A DNA stretch of 64,000 nucleotides, from the NCBI GenBank assembly GCA_004009845.1, contig RMBW01000072.1:62001-126000 (forward strand). Reading direction: 5' to 3'. Positions 12,901 to 25,059 of this stretch are shown piece by piece. A program made the position numbers and the translations under genes. Numbering within the stretch: position 1 is the stretch's first letter; every line of letters begins with the position of its first letter. The notes under the pieces are model-generated. The model saw only the letters and a program-made list of their open reading frames with translations. It was not told where the DNA came from and ran no database searches. The stretch is from Davidsoniella eucalypti. Lineage: Eukaryota; Ascomycota; Sordariomycetes; Microascales; Ceratocystidaceae.

Positions 12901-14967
12901 TCGTTATATGTTGATCAGTCTTTGACTAACACGATAGAGAATCTCTCTCCCCCTGTAGTCTCTCCTCGTCCTTGTTCGGCCCTCTATCTACTTTGGGACC
13001 ATCTTTCAGCGCACTTGGTCAAATCCAAAACGACCAGGAATTCAACCAACCAACACGGTTCCTGATATCTATTACTTGCTGGCACTCGAAGAACAAGCAG
13101 TCAAAGTAATAAAGACAAGTCTCGAGCCGGCTTCTTCCGTTTCTGTCCTCGCCTTCTCCCACCGGCAAAATCAAAACCATCTCACAGGCCTTGACTCTTA
13201 TGTTGGCCTGCTGTTACTCGCCTTGCTAGTTAAACCTTTCTGCTTCAGCTGGGTTGGCGTTGCGCTGGATCTTAGATTCAAGGCCCTCTTCGTTCCACCT
13301 GGGATCTCGCCCTTTATTCGATTTTACTTTCTTTGCAGCTATCTCATTCTGTTTTACAGGAGCTGTCCCAGCCTCTGGTAACGGTTCATTCGTCGGCTCA
13401 TTTTCGATATAAGCTGAGCCTGTGCTCGGCCTTGTCTTGGATTCTATCAAGAGCTTGTCTCTAGTTTTCGCCCTTGGAAGCCAGTGGCTTAGTCTCAGTT
13501 GATATTGGGAGAACAGTCGCTAGAAACAACGTTTGGGTGCGTTCTGTCCATGCAGGTGTTGACTGCCTCTTTTCCAGCACAGACACTCTGCCCGAAGTCT
13601 TGCATTGCATCGTCGGTCTTTGGGTCGGCCAGATATATATAAGTCGACTCCAGCGCCGATTCCAACGACAATCGACAGACAGACGCTCTGTCGGACAATA
13701 TCATTCCTTCTCTCTTCTCTTTGTTCTATGCGGGAGCCGCTTCTGTCTATTGCCGAGCTACTCGCCCAATCCTCGCTTTCTCGACTACAGCCTGCAGTTT
13801 CTGGCTGTCTGCATTGCTATCCTTGGCCCCAACAACAAAGCTTAAGTCGACGCTGTCTTTATCCAGTTCCGAGGGCATCTCGGCTACTACGCTAAACAAA
13901 AAAAACAAAAAAACACAAGGCCAATCGGGCTTACATCTTATACGCAATTGCTCTTCATACTTCCGGAAACCCTTACCGGTAACCCTCCATCTATCAACGT
14001 TACAACATCACATCACCGTCCCTCAATTCAGCCATCCAGGAAATCCATAAACACTAGCGGCCATCAAACACTGCGACATCCTCCTGATCTTCGCCGGGTC
14101 CAGCTGCAGCCGACTCATTTCAACTAGTAGAGTTAAGCAGTGACCGATCTCGAGCCATCTATTCCAGCCCTAGCTCGCGCTGTTGCTTTTGGTTTTGTGC
14201 TCTTATTCGCGCTGAGGCCACCGACGACGCACTGTCGCACTGTCGATTCGATCTACTATAGGCCTACCGGCTCGACGCTACTCAAAGATACATCTCGGTG
14301 CATCTTGAGGTCCTTGGTTTCTTGTCTGTTTCCAGGAACAGAAATCACAGCCTTGGAAAAAGAAATCATAGGAAAATACTCGGAAAAGACATTGGCTTCC
14401 TCACGCCTTTTCCCGCTTCTTTTCCTCGTCCGTCCTGCTGACAAGGATCTCGTTTGGCCTCTGCTGGCCCATTACTTTACCTTTACCTATTACACCCCTC
14501 CCTCTCCCTAGCTGGTCTTTGCTCTATCTTGTAAAGTTGCAGCCTTCCATCTTACATTTCCTGCTTGGTTCACACCCTGTGTCGCCGTCCAGACACCCTT
14601 CTTTTCTGTCTCTGCTCTGTATCTACAGCTAGAGAAGAGAACTGCCTTTCGACATTCGCCCATCTTAACGCTTCGACTGCTATTCGACCTACAGACCTAT
14701 AGCAGAGGCAACGACAAGCCTTGCTGGATACGGCGTATATCTTATTTTATTGTTTTATTATTCCTTTTTACATTTTGTCTTTGCTGCATTATATCTCTTT
14801 TTAGCTAGCAGCTACCAAGCCGTAATTCATCCAGGCGTCGTCAGGGCACTAATAACAGGAGAAAAAAAAGAATAAGAAAAAAAAGGACCTGTCGCTCTCC
14901 AAGACTGATATACGTGAGAAAAGAAGGGCAAAGATAATATCAATTCGATATTAATACGAAGATAATA
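12900..14967 (+). promoter_or_regulatory. long pyrimidine-rich leader of the serine-rich gene
   Basis: Base composition shifts from AT-rich to a more balanced, CT-rich sequence about 2 kb before the ATG at 14,968. Short frames here lack domains and mostly begin at non-ATG codons, so a promoter plus a long 5' untranslated region, perhaps with small upstream frames, is the simplest reading. A possible leader intron runs from a GTATAT near 14,733 to a CTAGCAG near 14,810. The transcription start cannot be placed by eye. Confidence 0.45.
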
Positions 14968-16694
14968 ATGCCCGCCGTCGGTTCATTTTCTTCTAGTCCC
15001 TCTGGGGCGGAATCGGACTCTTCTGACGTCCTCTTTCAACCTCATCACCAACACAACCCAGAAGAACCTCAGCAAAGCCTGCAAACCCAACAGCCAATAG
15101 CGCCAGTCGTGCACGAAGCGTCCCAGTCCCGATCGTCAGCTTCGCATCTTGCGCTCTCGACTGTGCCGTCTGCGTCTTTCGAGTCTCGGAAGTATTTAGA
15201 GTCCTTAGAATCTGAGTCTGAATCTGCATTTGCCGCCTCTGTGCTTGCAGCTGCATTAGCATCAGCCTCCACTGCTTCTGCTTCTGCTTCTGCTTCTGCT
15301 TCTTCTTATTATTCCCTTCCTGCTCCTTTTCTACACGCATCGTCTTATTCTTCTTATTCCGCCTCTTCCCCTCCCTTTTCTACTTCTTCTCTTCTCCCTT
15401 CCCAGTCTTCGATGCAGCTTCCATTATCGTCTCCATCGCCTTTTCATCTCATCCAGGGCCATATCTCAAATAGTGCTTCTGTCTCTATTCCTGACTCTGA
15501 TTCTGCCGCCTCTCCTTCCGCGTCTGCCGCCGCCACTGTCGCTATTGCCACTTCCTATACTATTTCCTCTTCTTCTCTTCCTGCTTCTTTAACTCCTTCT
15601 CCTTCTTCTTTTTCCACCGTTGTCGTTGTTGCCCAGGAACTCCAGGACTCTGCTCTTGATTCGTCAACTTTCGCTCCTTCCTCTCTTACAAGCCAGCCAC
15701 AACAACCCCATTTACAGCCGCTGGAACACCAACAACAAATACAACAACATCAACAACAACATCAACAACACAATTGGCAGTTTCCATCTCTCGATAGCAT
15801 CACTGCTATTGACTTGCTCCCACAGCTGCCTAGCGCTCTTGCCGTACTTGCCGTTGTTTGGGTAGCCCGGCGTTTGCTTATAAAGCTGTCATCTTCTTTC
15901 TCTTCCCCCTCTTCTACTTCTTCTTCTTCTTCTTTTTCTTCTCCTTCACCATCACACAACTCTCGCTCCCCAAAACTGCTCACACATCACTCAAAACTAT
16001 CAACTTCGTCAGTGTCAGTGTCATCACTGTCTTCTGTAACAACTTACACTAAGGAATACTCGCAAAGATCCAGACTTGTTGTCGATTCATCAAGCTCTGT
16101 TTCTCAAAACCACCCCTACATACAATCTCATCGTCGAAGCCTCTCGACAGAGACTTCAACACAAGAGCTTGTAAGCTTACAACGGCACTTTGTTGACAGT
16201 TTCGTACCACTGTCTTCTCGTAAGTTACCTAGTCATTCCCTTGAATATTACCAAGCCGTGATTTTCTAATAACATCAACAGAGAACCGTCACATTCCTCC
16301 ACCTCCGTTGACACCGCCCCAAGTCTCTTCGTCTGTCTTTACTCCAGACGTAGCTGACTACTGTCGCGACTCAACCGAGTTTATCTATCTGCCTAATCCG
16401 GATTATCTTTCTGATACCGACGAGGCCGACGACATCTTCACACCACTTTCACCTACTGCTTTTGATTCTTCCAATAGCACCACCGCCGCAATGTCCGATT
16501 CTAGCGCTACTAGCAGTGGCTCTGGCGGCTCTGGCCACTCGCATGGTGAGAAGATCAAGGGTGGATCTTCCGGTCGCGGCTGGACCCGCCATACAGTTGT
16601 GTATGGCAATGGTCCCTGCCCGTGCTGTGCCGGCAAGGGCGGAGGCTCTTACGGGCCCAACGTCACAGCCTCTGAGCAGGGTAAACACAAGTAG
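14968..16694 (+). CDS. serine-rich low-complexity protein with conserved cysteine C-terminus
   Basis: Two exons, 14,968-16,219 and 16,282-16,694, give 554 residues. The intron has a GTAAGT donor, a CTAATAAC branch site and an ACAG acceptor, and it splits a codon after its first base. The first exon encodes long serine and alanine runs from CTT/TCT-type triplet repeats, a Q/H tract around residues 250-270, and one hydrophobic stretch at about 283-303 that could be a membrane segment. The second exon is different: it has a proline run, acidic residues, then a glycine-rich tail with GWTRHTVVYG followed by C530, C532 and C533. That tail resembles a motif I associate with uncharacterised ascomycete proteins (W-[ST]-R-H-T-x-V-[YF]-G followed by cysteines). 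Function is unknown; a metal-binding or anchoring role is only a guess. The start is the first ATG after the pyrimidine-rich leader. Confidence 0.75.
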
Positions 16695-17139
16695 ACTACC
16701 CCGAGGATGTGTAGTCAGTCATGTTCATGACGGCTTTTTTCTTCTCTTTTCTTAGCCCTTTCTTTGTTTTGTTCATATCTCATCTTTTACATTGGTTAAC
16801 GCTGTACGGTTATCGGTCTCATTATTGCATTCTGTTTCATTTGTCATATTTCTATCTTTCATCTCATTTCTTCTTCATTACCTCTGTCATTTATCTATTC
16901 TTCTACTCTTTCTGGTTTCTTTTTATTTTTGTCTTTTAATTCACCAAGTATATATATCCTATACTTTGCTATTGCGTTTGACTATCACGGCGGTGTGTTG
17001 TCCTTGAACAACGAGATCAACAAACAGCTCATCTTTGGTCTGTCACTAGTACCCCTTGACTCGGTTTGTTTTCTTTTTCCATTACTTTCATACCTCGTCA
17101 CTCGCCTAGCAAACTACCTTCTAGTTGGGTCTGACTGAG

Positions 17140-20100
17140 TGTGATATGGCCTTGGGTTTTGTTTATTTGTTTTTCTAACTTTGGTTATCGATGGTCGTTC
17201 TACATAAAGTAATGATTAAATGAAATGATATCTCTATTCTATCCAAAACTTGCTCTATATCATCTATGATATAATGTCCACTCTATGAGTCTATGCTGAT
17301 GCCTATCTCAATGCAATATAACACCCAGTAGCCTAATGAATCTTGATTGACTGACCAACATGGTCCTATAAGATGGACTGATTCATTGTATGAAATCTTG
17401 TGATATATTGATAGCTTAGAGAGCTATAATGGCATTTCCATGGAGATATAATATTCCATCCATCACTCATCAGATTGAGTTCTAGTCTGAAAGTCATTCT
17501 GTTTCCATTGATGCTCTTGGAACATAGTATCAGCAACAATAATTGTACATCATGGTCACGGTAAGGCTTTACCTAACCAATGTTTATATGACTCACAGTA
17601 GTTTCACTATAATGCCAAGTCACTACTTAATGGTTTGTGATAGGACACCTAGTGTTTACGCCTAGTGTTTACATGAATTCCAAAATCAACGCAGCTTCCT
17701 GCATTGTAATTCCATGATCCAAATATAAACACCTTTTAAATCAGGCAACAAGAGCTTCATATCAAGTTGCCAATTCAATTTATAAACAGCATAAGTGACG
17801 TACATATATATGATAACACATCAGAGTAAACAAGTCAAGAATATTATCGAGAAGTAGTTGACTGCCGATCATATGACACGACAATAAAGACCATAACGAC
17901 TCACCACTCATTTGCCAGTTAGTAACACTAAACTATAACTTGTATTTGCTGAGTCTACATCACTAGAAAGGAATCTTCATTATTCGGTCCTTTTTCCAGT
18001 TGCGGTATACATCAAATCTACGTGGTCTACTGTGCTATCCTTCATATGTGCTGATATATGCCGTGTCACTCGCCGACAAATACACAAACGTCTACAGTCC
18101 AAGGCACCAAACACATATATTCCATGTTTCAATCAGTGGTCACGTTCACTGCGCTAGCAGTGTATTTATAATGTTTGTATGTACATACATCTTCTTGTCC
18201 CGGCTCAATACATCCGGCAGTTATACAGATGGCGTGTAAGTTCGTTACATATAGACGCTAGGTGGCTAAAGTTGACATCGACGAGATCCCATCTGCCGGT
18301 AAATGTGCTGACCAGTTCGCTGTGTACTGATATACATGATCTAATTAGACAGTGTGTTATGTACTTGTCTGTAACCAATATCAATCCAACTAGTCCAACG
18401 TCCTATCTCCAACTTTGAATGGGTTTGGTGACATTCTGATATCAGACGAAGAAAACAATAGAAACGAAAAATAATGGCCTCAGAGAAGGTCGTTTTATTC
18501 CCTTCAACCCCGTCCAAAGAAATGGGGGTCTCTTTCTTACATATGTCATCTGTCTAATTGAGAACGCACCGTTTTTTGTTTCAATATCTAAGGAACTTCA
18601 CAAGAACACCGGAAAGAACTAAAGAGGCCCTAGTCGGTACTTTTTTTTTCCTAAATTGTCCCTATCTTGTTTCTCTGTTTTTTTTTTCTTTCTTTCCTAC
18701 TATACCACGGGCTTGGAGACATCGTTGGTCCCTCAAAGAGCCCCAAATGTTTCTCTTTGGTGGAGGCCACCTTGGGAGGCCGCCTTGGGATGTTTTTTTT
18801 TCGCCCCATCCATACACCACATACGATCTTGTTAGTTAGTTAAATATTGTACCGTGAATATGGTGCTAAAAAGTGTCTATGAACCTGAGAACAGCTTCTT
18901 AGCCTAGTATCTACACCGCTTTTCTCGCGAGCTCTCTAAGTCTAGTCTCAAAGTCAACTACATATCAGCCCGTCACTATGAAAATTATACGAGGTAAATA
19001 CCTCTTCAACTAGTCAAATCCAAGGATCAAATCATGATAAGCCTGCCAAGATTTTACCCAGTTTGGTGTCAAGAGTATGACAACAGAGTGGGATATCACC
19101 GCCGCCAAAATGTGCGCACATGTGTGCCTTCATCTAACCATTATAACTATGTTACTGACCCTGTAACTCTCGGCCTCGATCACAAGCTTGTTTCTTCCTT
19201 CCTCACCCATGTTGTCACACGGCCGTTATATGTAGCCGGTTATGTCGCCTGAACAAAGACGGGATCCCAAAGAACCAAGTAACTAGTGTGCCACGATGGT
19301 TAGTAGTAGTTGGTAGGAAACACACGCAGTTATGAAGATCAGCACGAGTAGGAACAGTAGTAGTAGCCCAAATCATCGACCTGTTTATATATCTTATAGG
19401 CATATGTTAAGATTGGCACGTCGAGTCACAGTTATAATGCTACAGTCGATTCTACGATAGTCAAGAATAATACGAATATGTCACTCCCCCTTTATAACCA
19501 ATTATATGTCGCGAATGGCATATTGTGATATTCAAACATTATCTACTATAGAGACAGCAGAGCTAACACATCACCAACTGAAGCCCTGTCTTCTATTTGT
19601 ATTTCGTGCTGATAAGTAGTGATGCTTGTGTGACGAATCAGCGGACTCTCCATATCACATCACACTACCAACTATATGCCTAGGCTTTCTTTATGATCAA
19701 GAATTCATTTTCTCTTTCTCTCTTTCATTATGGAATATATATATAAATATGACAACTCATTCCATCGCTCTTTTTCTAGTTCTCGTTAAGGCCACAACAA
19801 ACCGGATATCGAGTATAAGAAAAATGCATTCGGTCCCATTCGTGATTGGCTATAGGCGCCGCGGGGGCGAAAAAATAAAATCAAAAAGATGGTGGGCTGC
19901 CAACTGGCCAGTCACAAGCAGCCAATTCTTTCTGTTAAGCGCCCTTGTTTGTTGTGCGTCTAACATGCAACCAAACAAGAGTTAGAGTTACTTTGACCCT
20001 TAGTAAAGTAAGAATGAATTTGTAAAAAGGGAAGGGAGAAAGGAAACATGGAAATCGGATGGTTTGAGCAGCTTCGATATTTCAAGATGCCCGTCCGACA

Positions 20101-20550
20101 TGATAGAGATATCTTTGTATAGGGTTATTCATCGCAAAACCTCGATTATACCGCCCCGAAACAACTCAGAATAAATACTTGGCAATTCATGGTCACTTTC
20201 TCCACGCACAAAAATAACACTATAACAAAGCCTTGTGAACTAAGCATGATGAAAACAATGCTCGGTATTCCCGTTTAGTCACCCTCCATCAACTAAAAAA
20301 GAAAGAAAGAAAAAGCCCCGTGTTAGTGGCATGCATACATTACATACCAACTAGCCTTGTCAGATATTTATAGTAGTTTCTTGGTACTATAGGGCTAGAA
20401 CTTTCTTCCACATTGAGTCCAGTCTATATGTAGTTATATCAGGCAGAATAGGTTGACAATAACCATGGAAAGTTATGGTGCCAACAATCATCAAGTTCCC
20501 TTTCAATATTGATAACGCCAAGTGTCAGCCTAACAAAAACTAAAAGACTT
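17140..20550. other. gene-free intergenic region
   Basis: No gene is supported. A 12-base direct duplication (CCTAGTGTTTAC, twice) lies at about 17,650-17,675, and a short GGAGGCC(A/G)CCTTG duplication lies near 18,763-18,788. The rest is AT-rich with only short, domain-free frames. Confidence 0.55.
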
Positions 20551-20559
20551 GACTGAAAT

Positions 20560-20761
20560 CTTCGCTTAAATCGCGAAGTCCCTCTCGTTCGAAAGAGCCC
20601 TGTTGTAGAAGAAGAAGGGAAGAAAGCCATCAACGATTCCTTCGTTCCAAAATAAGATCTCGTTGTCGAAACGGTCTCGATCTTGGTTGCCTTTAGAATT
20701 AAAGGATAATCAGGCTGGATAGCTAAGACAGCTATCCAGCTACAAACCGGTTATTTTGGAA
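20560..20761. other. cluster of nested hairpins (structured RNA or small mobile element candidate)
   Basis: Several perfect inverted repeats sit within 200 bp. An 11-bp pair (TTCCAAAATAA at 20,645-20,655 and its complement at 20,751-20,761) encloses three smaller hairpins: AAGATC/GATCTT with inner CGTT/AACG (20,654-20,684), CCTTTA/TAAAGG (20,690-20,705) and an 11-bp stem GCTGGATAGCT/AGCTATCCAGC with a five-base loop (20,714-20,740). Just upstream are CTTCGC/GCGAAG (20,560-20,578) and CTCT/AGAG (20,582-20,597). The layout resembles a multi-branched RNA fold. No consensus of U1-U6, U3, RNase P or tRNA was recognised, and no clear target-site duplication flanks the outer arms. Confidence 0.45.
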
Positions 20762-23700
20762 AAGAAGAAAAACACCGCAACTGTTTTTGTTTTTAATAGA
20801 TGCGCGTGGAATAAGCATGTCCAGGGAAAATAAGTATAGAAACAAAGATTCTCTCCATGGGCCAAAAAGGAATATCTCCGAGTCAACTACGCCAGGTAAT
20901 CTGTACCAAGTTTCAAGAGAAAGAGTAGAAGATCAAAGCAAGTTTCACCGTCTTTATCAGAAGTTTAGAGGCGTCGTTCCTCGCGGGCTATTAGGATATA
21001 TTTAAATTTTTCTAGAGTCGCATATTGAAGCAATGCCTGTACATTCTACTTCCTGGCTGTCTATGAGCAAGCCACCGCAAAAGAAAAAAAAAGATAGCAT
21101 GTTGTAGCATCTATTAGTATGTATATTATAGATATAGCCTCGATCCAGTGAGAACGACGACTATACAATGTACAAGATACCAGGAATCCCTCTGTTATTT
21201 TCTGGCTAGCTCGTCTTTGAAAGAAGCGTCTTTCAGTTTCAACCCGGAGCGGGTCTAAGAGAAACAAGGACTAGATATTCAATGTGACTATCAGTTTCGA
21301 AATCATGATACTGCAGCACGGCATCTTTTGAGATGACTGAAAGTCCCATTCCGACCGAACAAAGCGGTGATCTCGCCTTATCATTGCAGGTCGATATACA
21401 AAGTAGCAAGTAGCATCGCCATTTCTCCTCCTGGCATCTTTCATCCCATCTGAGCATGGACGGCACAGCTAGTGTTTGGGCGAACTCGAATGATGATACG
21501 ATACTACCTCTCGAACAAAGATGAACAGCAGATAGTAGCAGGAACGGACATTTGATCAGGGGTGTGAGAGGCTCTAACCACAATATGTTTGCTATTCGTG
21601 TGTGTTGTTTGTGTTAGTTGAATGTATTCTTCACTCTGTGTATGATGCTCAAAGTGGAGAGTTCAACTACTACAAAGCTAGCTATCAGACGTCTGCAATA
21701 GGAAATGTCGAGGGGCAAGGCAGTCTTTTCTTCTTCCGTCTTTTATATATTATCTTGGTTCAAACGCGTCTGATTTCAAGAGGGGAAGAGATGAGCCACA
21801 GTACATGTACAAGGAGAAAGAGAGCAAGAGGTACACAGAGAAAGAACAAGCAGGATCGTCAGGAGGCTAGTCGAGTATCAGAAACAGCTATACGCACAGA
21901 TGTACACATAGAGATGCAAATGCTCACTCAGCCACACGCAGGGCATAGTCACATACGTTATTATAATGGACAACAACGACTAAGAAAAAGGAAGCATCTA
22001 GTATATATCGACTCGGTATTGTTAGAATGCGTCAAGGCAGGAAAACATGCCTTGCAAATAGACAGCTTGTAGAGAAAACAAAAAAAAAATCAAGACGTTC
22101 TATGCTTCGGGTATGTTGCCTCTTGGGGGAGCTCTTAGAATGACGACGCCTGTACATAAGTAGAGACGGCCAAGCCACAGTCAACTTCGCTTAACGCCAT
22201 GATAGTATGAAAACTTTGTCTAGCATATCACAAAAAAGGAAAGGAAAATATTGATGAATATAATGATAACAAACTAGAGGAGTCAATATCCAAAACACAT
22301 CAAGAACCGAAGGAAGAGGGAAAAAAAAAAAAAAAAAAAAAAGCCTTGCTTCGCTTCCGTGGTTGCATTTATTTTTGTATAGACGATATTTGTATGTAGT
22401 TGTCGTCATCAAGAATTCTAAAAAAGAAAGAAAATACGCCGGTAGATAGAAAATAGCACGAAGAGAAGCTAAAACTGGTTAGGATATCTTCCTAATTCTT
22501 GCCTTCTTTTATTCTCTCATCCACCCTCCTTCGAACCATGGGTTTGTTTTTTGGTCCAAAACGTGTTTCGAAAAAGGCGCATCTTTTTTTCTTTCTTCTT
22601 TTCTCTTTAAACCCTTAGAAGGAAAAGTCAAGGCGAGTTGCCAGACGAGTGAAATATATGGCTGTTGCAGTTTATGGTTTCTCCATGTGTATTGTTGTTC
22701 CTTTGATCGCTTCTTGTCTTTCTTGCGTACTTGCCACACAGAATACAAAAGCAATAATGTGGGAGGTTGTCTTGTAGTCTTATGGCTTCTATCAAATTTG
22801 CCTCTTAAACGCACAAACGGCTTAAAATTGCAGTGGGTCATAAAGTGCGTCAACCCCAGTTTCTGTGCCTTTTTTTGCTTCTTTTATTGCACCTGTGTTT
22901 GTTCCCTCTCTTTTCGTTCTGCCAGGCAAAATAAAGATAAAATAATTCCGCCGAAAAAAAACACAGGGGTCCAATGAGGAAGAAGGAAAAAAGAGCTCGG
23001 CTTTCTGTCTCTTTGTTCTATATTTCTTGGTTAGTAGTGGTTTTTTTCTGTTCTGGGTGGAACTTGAACCCTAGTCGATTCTGAGGGGAACAGAAAGAGG
23101 AAAAGGACGAGGGGGTCGCAATTACACGAGAATAGAAGAGACAAAATAGCACCTAATATTATCGACGGAGGGTCTGAGAGTATCAGTAGTAAAACTACAT
23201 ACATATGTACATGTACGGCCATTGTTCTTGTATGTGGCAAATCAGATGGCAATCAACAGAGTAAGTAGTACCGACGCGCTCCGTCCGTTTGGATATACAG
23301 ATATGCAAAGCGGCAAATACACAAAGCCAGCATAAGGTTTGGTCATATTTGTATGTACAGATATGTAGGCTTTGATATGTCATCTTTGTCGTAAGAGAAT
23401 ATAATATGTCCTTGTATGCATTATTTTATGCATATAGTAGCAACACGTGGTCGTACATAAAGCAAAAATAGGCATTTCATTTTGCTAATAATGGAAAAAC
23501 AGTACATAAAGCGTAGCAAAACACTGTGCGTTATATACAGTATATGTATCTTGAACAAAGAAAGAAAAGAAAATAGGCAGCATTTGACTCAAACAAAAAG
23601 TCAGCAACATCCAAGCATAGAGCATCCTAGATCTTGGTTTGTTAACGCCTGAACTACGATTATCTGTCGCTTCATTGTTCAGGCGTTCGTTTAACCTCTC

Positions 23701-24600
23701 ATAGATGCTTATAGATGCTTACAGTACTGTTCTTAGTACCTCGCACCCACCGTATTGTTTCTATCAATACACACTCAGCAATAAGCAAGTCCAGTAAAGC
23801 ATAGCAGAAACAAGCAAGAAAGATAGCAAAACAGCCTCTAATATACGCAATATTCCACGAGCCATCTGGGCACTGTTTCATCAAGGAAGTCGTCTTGGCG
23901 AATCTTTGTTTAGAAATGTTTGGTGCAAAGTTCAACCGCTAAAAGATAAAAGACAGGTCTGACCTTTTTTTTTTTTCCTTGCCATTCCCTGCCTTGTAAA
24001 CTTGTCGACTATCCTTGTTAGCGAAGTACTTGCAGCAGTAATACAGCCATGCTAGCAATAATAGGTATCAGCCAAACTTCGCTTCCAATGAAACGTCAAA
24101 GCGGGATTAACCACAGAATCTTTCCATAGTTCCATTAGTACTAACTAGAGCCCTGCTAATTGATCTTCCCCATACAATTTGCTTGTCTTTGGCTACTCTG
24201 TTTCATTTATACCTGTTGCAAAAAGAACGGAAGAAAAAAAAGGGCTTACTCTCTCAACCATAGAACTTTCATGTTGGGTTTTTAAGAGTTACTTATTCTC
24301 TCTAGGCATTTCTAAACAAGGTTCTGATACGCACGTCAGCAACTCAGTAGTTTTTTTTTTTTTTTAATTCATTTATCTTATGGAGCTATAGAGCTATGAA
24401 GATTTGCAACTCAGTAGTATTGTAGTACTCTTTTCAAGTCTAGAAATGCTTCATATCAATCGTGTGTGATTACAATAAATTAGCATCTGCAAGCTGTAGG
24501 GTTAAGCTTTCATACTATGTGGCAACCCTAAGGATCGACCTGGAATGAAAGCTGGAAAACAACGTTGTTTCACATGCGCAAAAATAGAGAAAGATACAGA
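20762..24600. other. gene-free intergenic region
   Basis: Only short frames without domains are present. A 22-base A run lies at 22,321-22,342 and teloboxes occur near 23,070, 24,499 and 24,525. Nothing here supports a gene or a known RNA. Confidence 0.5.
22321..22342. repeat. A22 homopolymer
   Basis: An uninterrupted run of 22 A follows a short G run. It could be a retroposed poly(A) tail or simple slippage; no upstream coding relic was recognised that would favour the first. Confidence 0.8.
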
Positions 24601-24605
24601 GAGGG

Positions 24606-25053
24606 CTAGACTCGGCCGTTTAAATTTATCTTGTGAATCTCTGGTATCAAAGATTGGGATGACATTGAAGAAGTCTTGAGTCCTGGAGAATCAAACTGAA
24701 GATTACTCCGTAGTCTAGGCCCTAAATCAAGATCCAACTGTGATTTACTGCCCGCCGTACAAGGCTGTCCATTCAGAGTGAAGAGAAACCCACCATTGGG
24801 GCCATATCTGTTACTTAATTCGCAGCTCCGATCAATGTTGGAACTGCGATGAATCGGAGAGGTAGGGCTGTCCAATCCGGCCTTGGCTTTTTGCTCCTTT
24901 TCCCACTGCTGTTCTATATACAGCTAGGCGTGCCTGTCTGTGTGCTAGTTTCGGACTTGTCGTGGCTGGTTGTTTGGATATATCTGGAACTGCAATGTTC
25001 TGAATATTGACTTCTTTGTGTAGATTTCCGTTTGGGGGAGGGTATGACTGCAT
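24606..25053 (-). pseudogene. probable frameshifted gene or exon pair, family unknown
   Basis: Two frames on the minus strand read like one protein broken by a shift. The upstream part starts at an ATG (25,053) with a proline/asparagine-rich beginning (MQSYPPPNGNLHKEV). It runs to a TATATA tract near 24,921, after which the neighbouring frame continues with charged, protein-like sequence (IEQQWEKEQKAKAG, then SPTSPIHRSS) and ends at 24,606. A net loss of two bases in the TA tract would account for the break. About 150 residues would be involved in total. The alternative is an intron ending in CCTAG just before the tract, but no good donor was seen. It could also be a sequencing error. No family is recognised. 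Confidence 0.35.
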
Positions 25054-25059
25054 TCTAAG

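Noticed and set aside
12416..12925. 169-codon plus-strand frame
   Set aside because: It begins at TTG, has no recognisable domain and sits in the presumed promoter region of the serine-rich gene.
20555..20600. Anticodon-like and T-loop-like arms (TTCGC...GCGAA and GTTCGAA)
   Set aside because: The loop lacks the expected purine after the anticodon, and D-arm and acceptor stem are absent; kept only as part of the hairpin cluster.
21602..22072. 156-codon plus-strand frame
   Set aside because: Composition resembles non-coding flanks, there is no domain, and no splice or homology pattern supports it.
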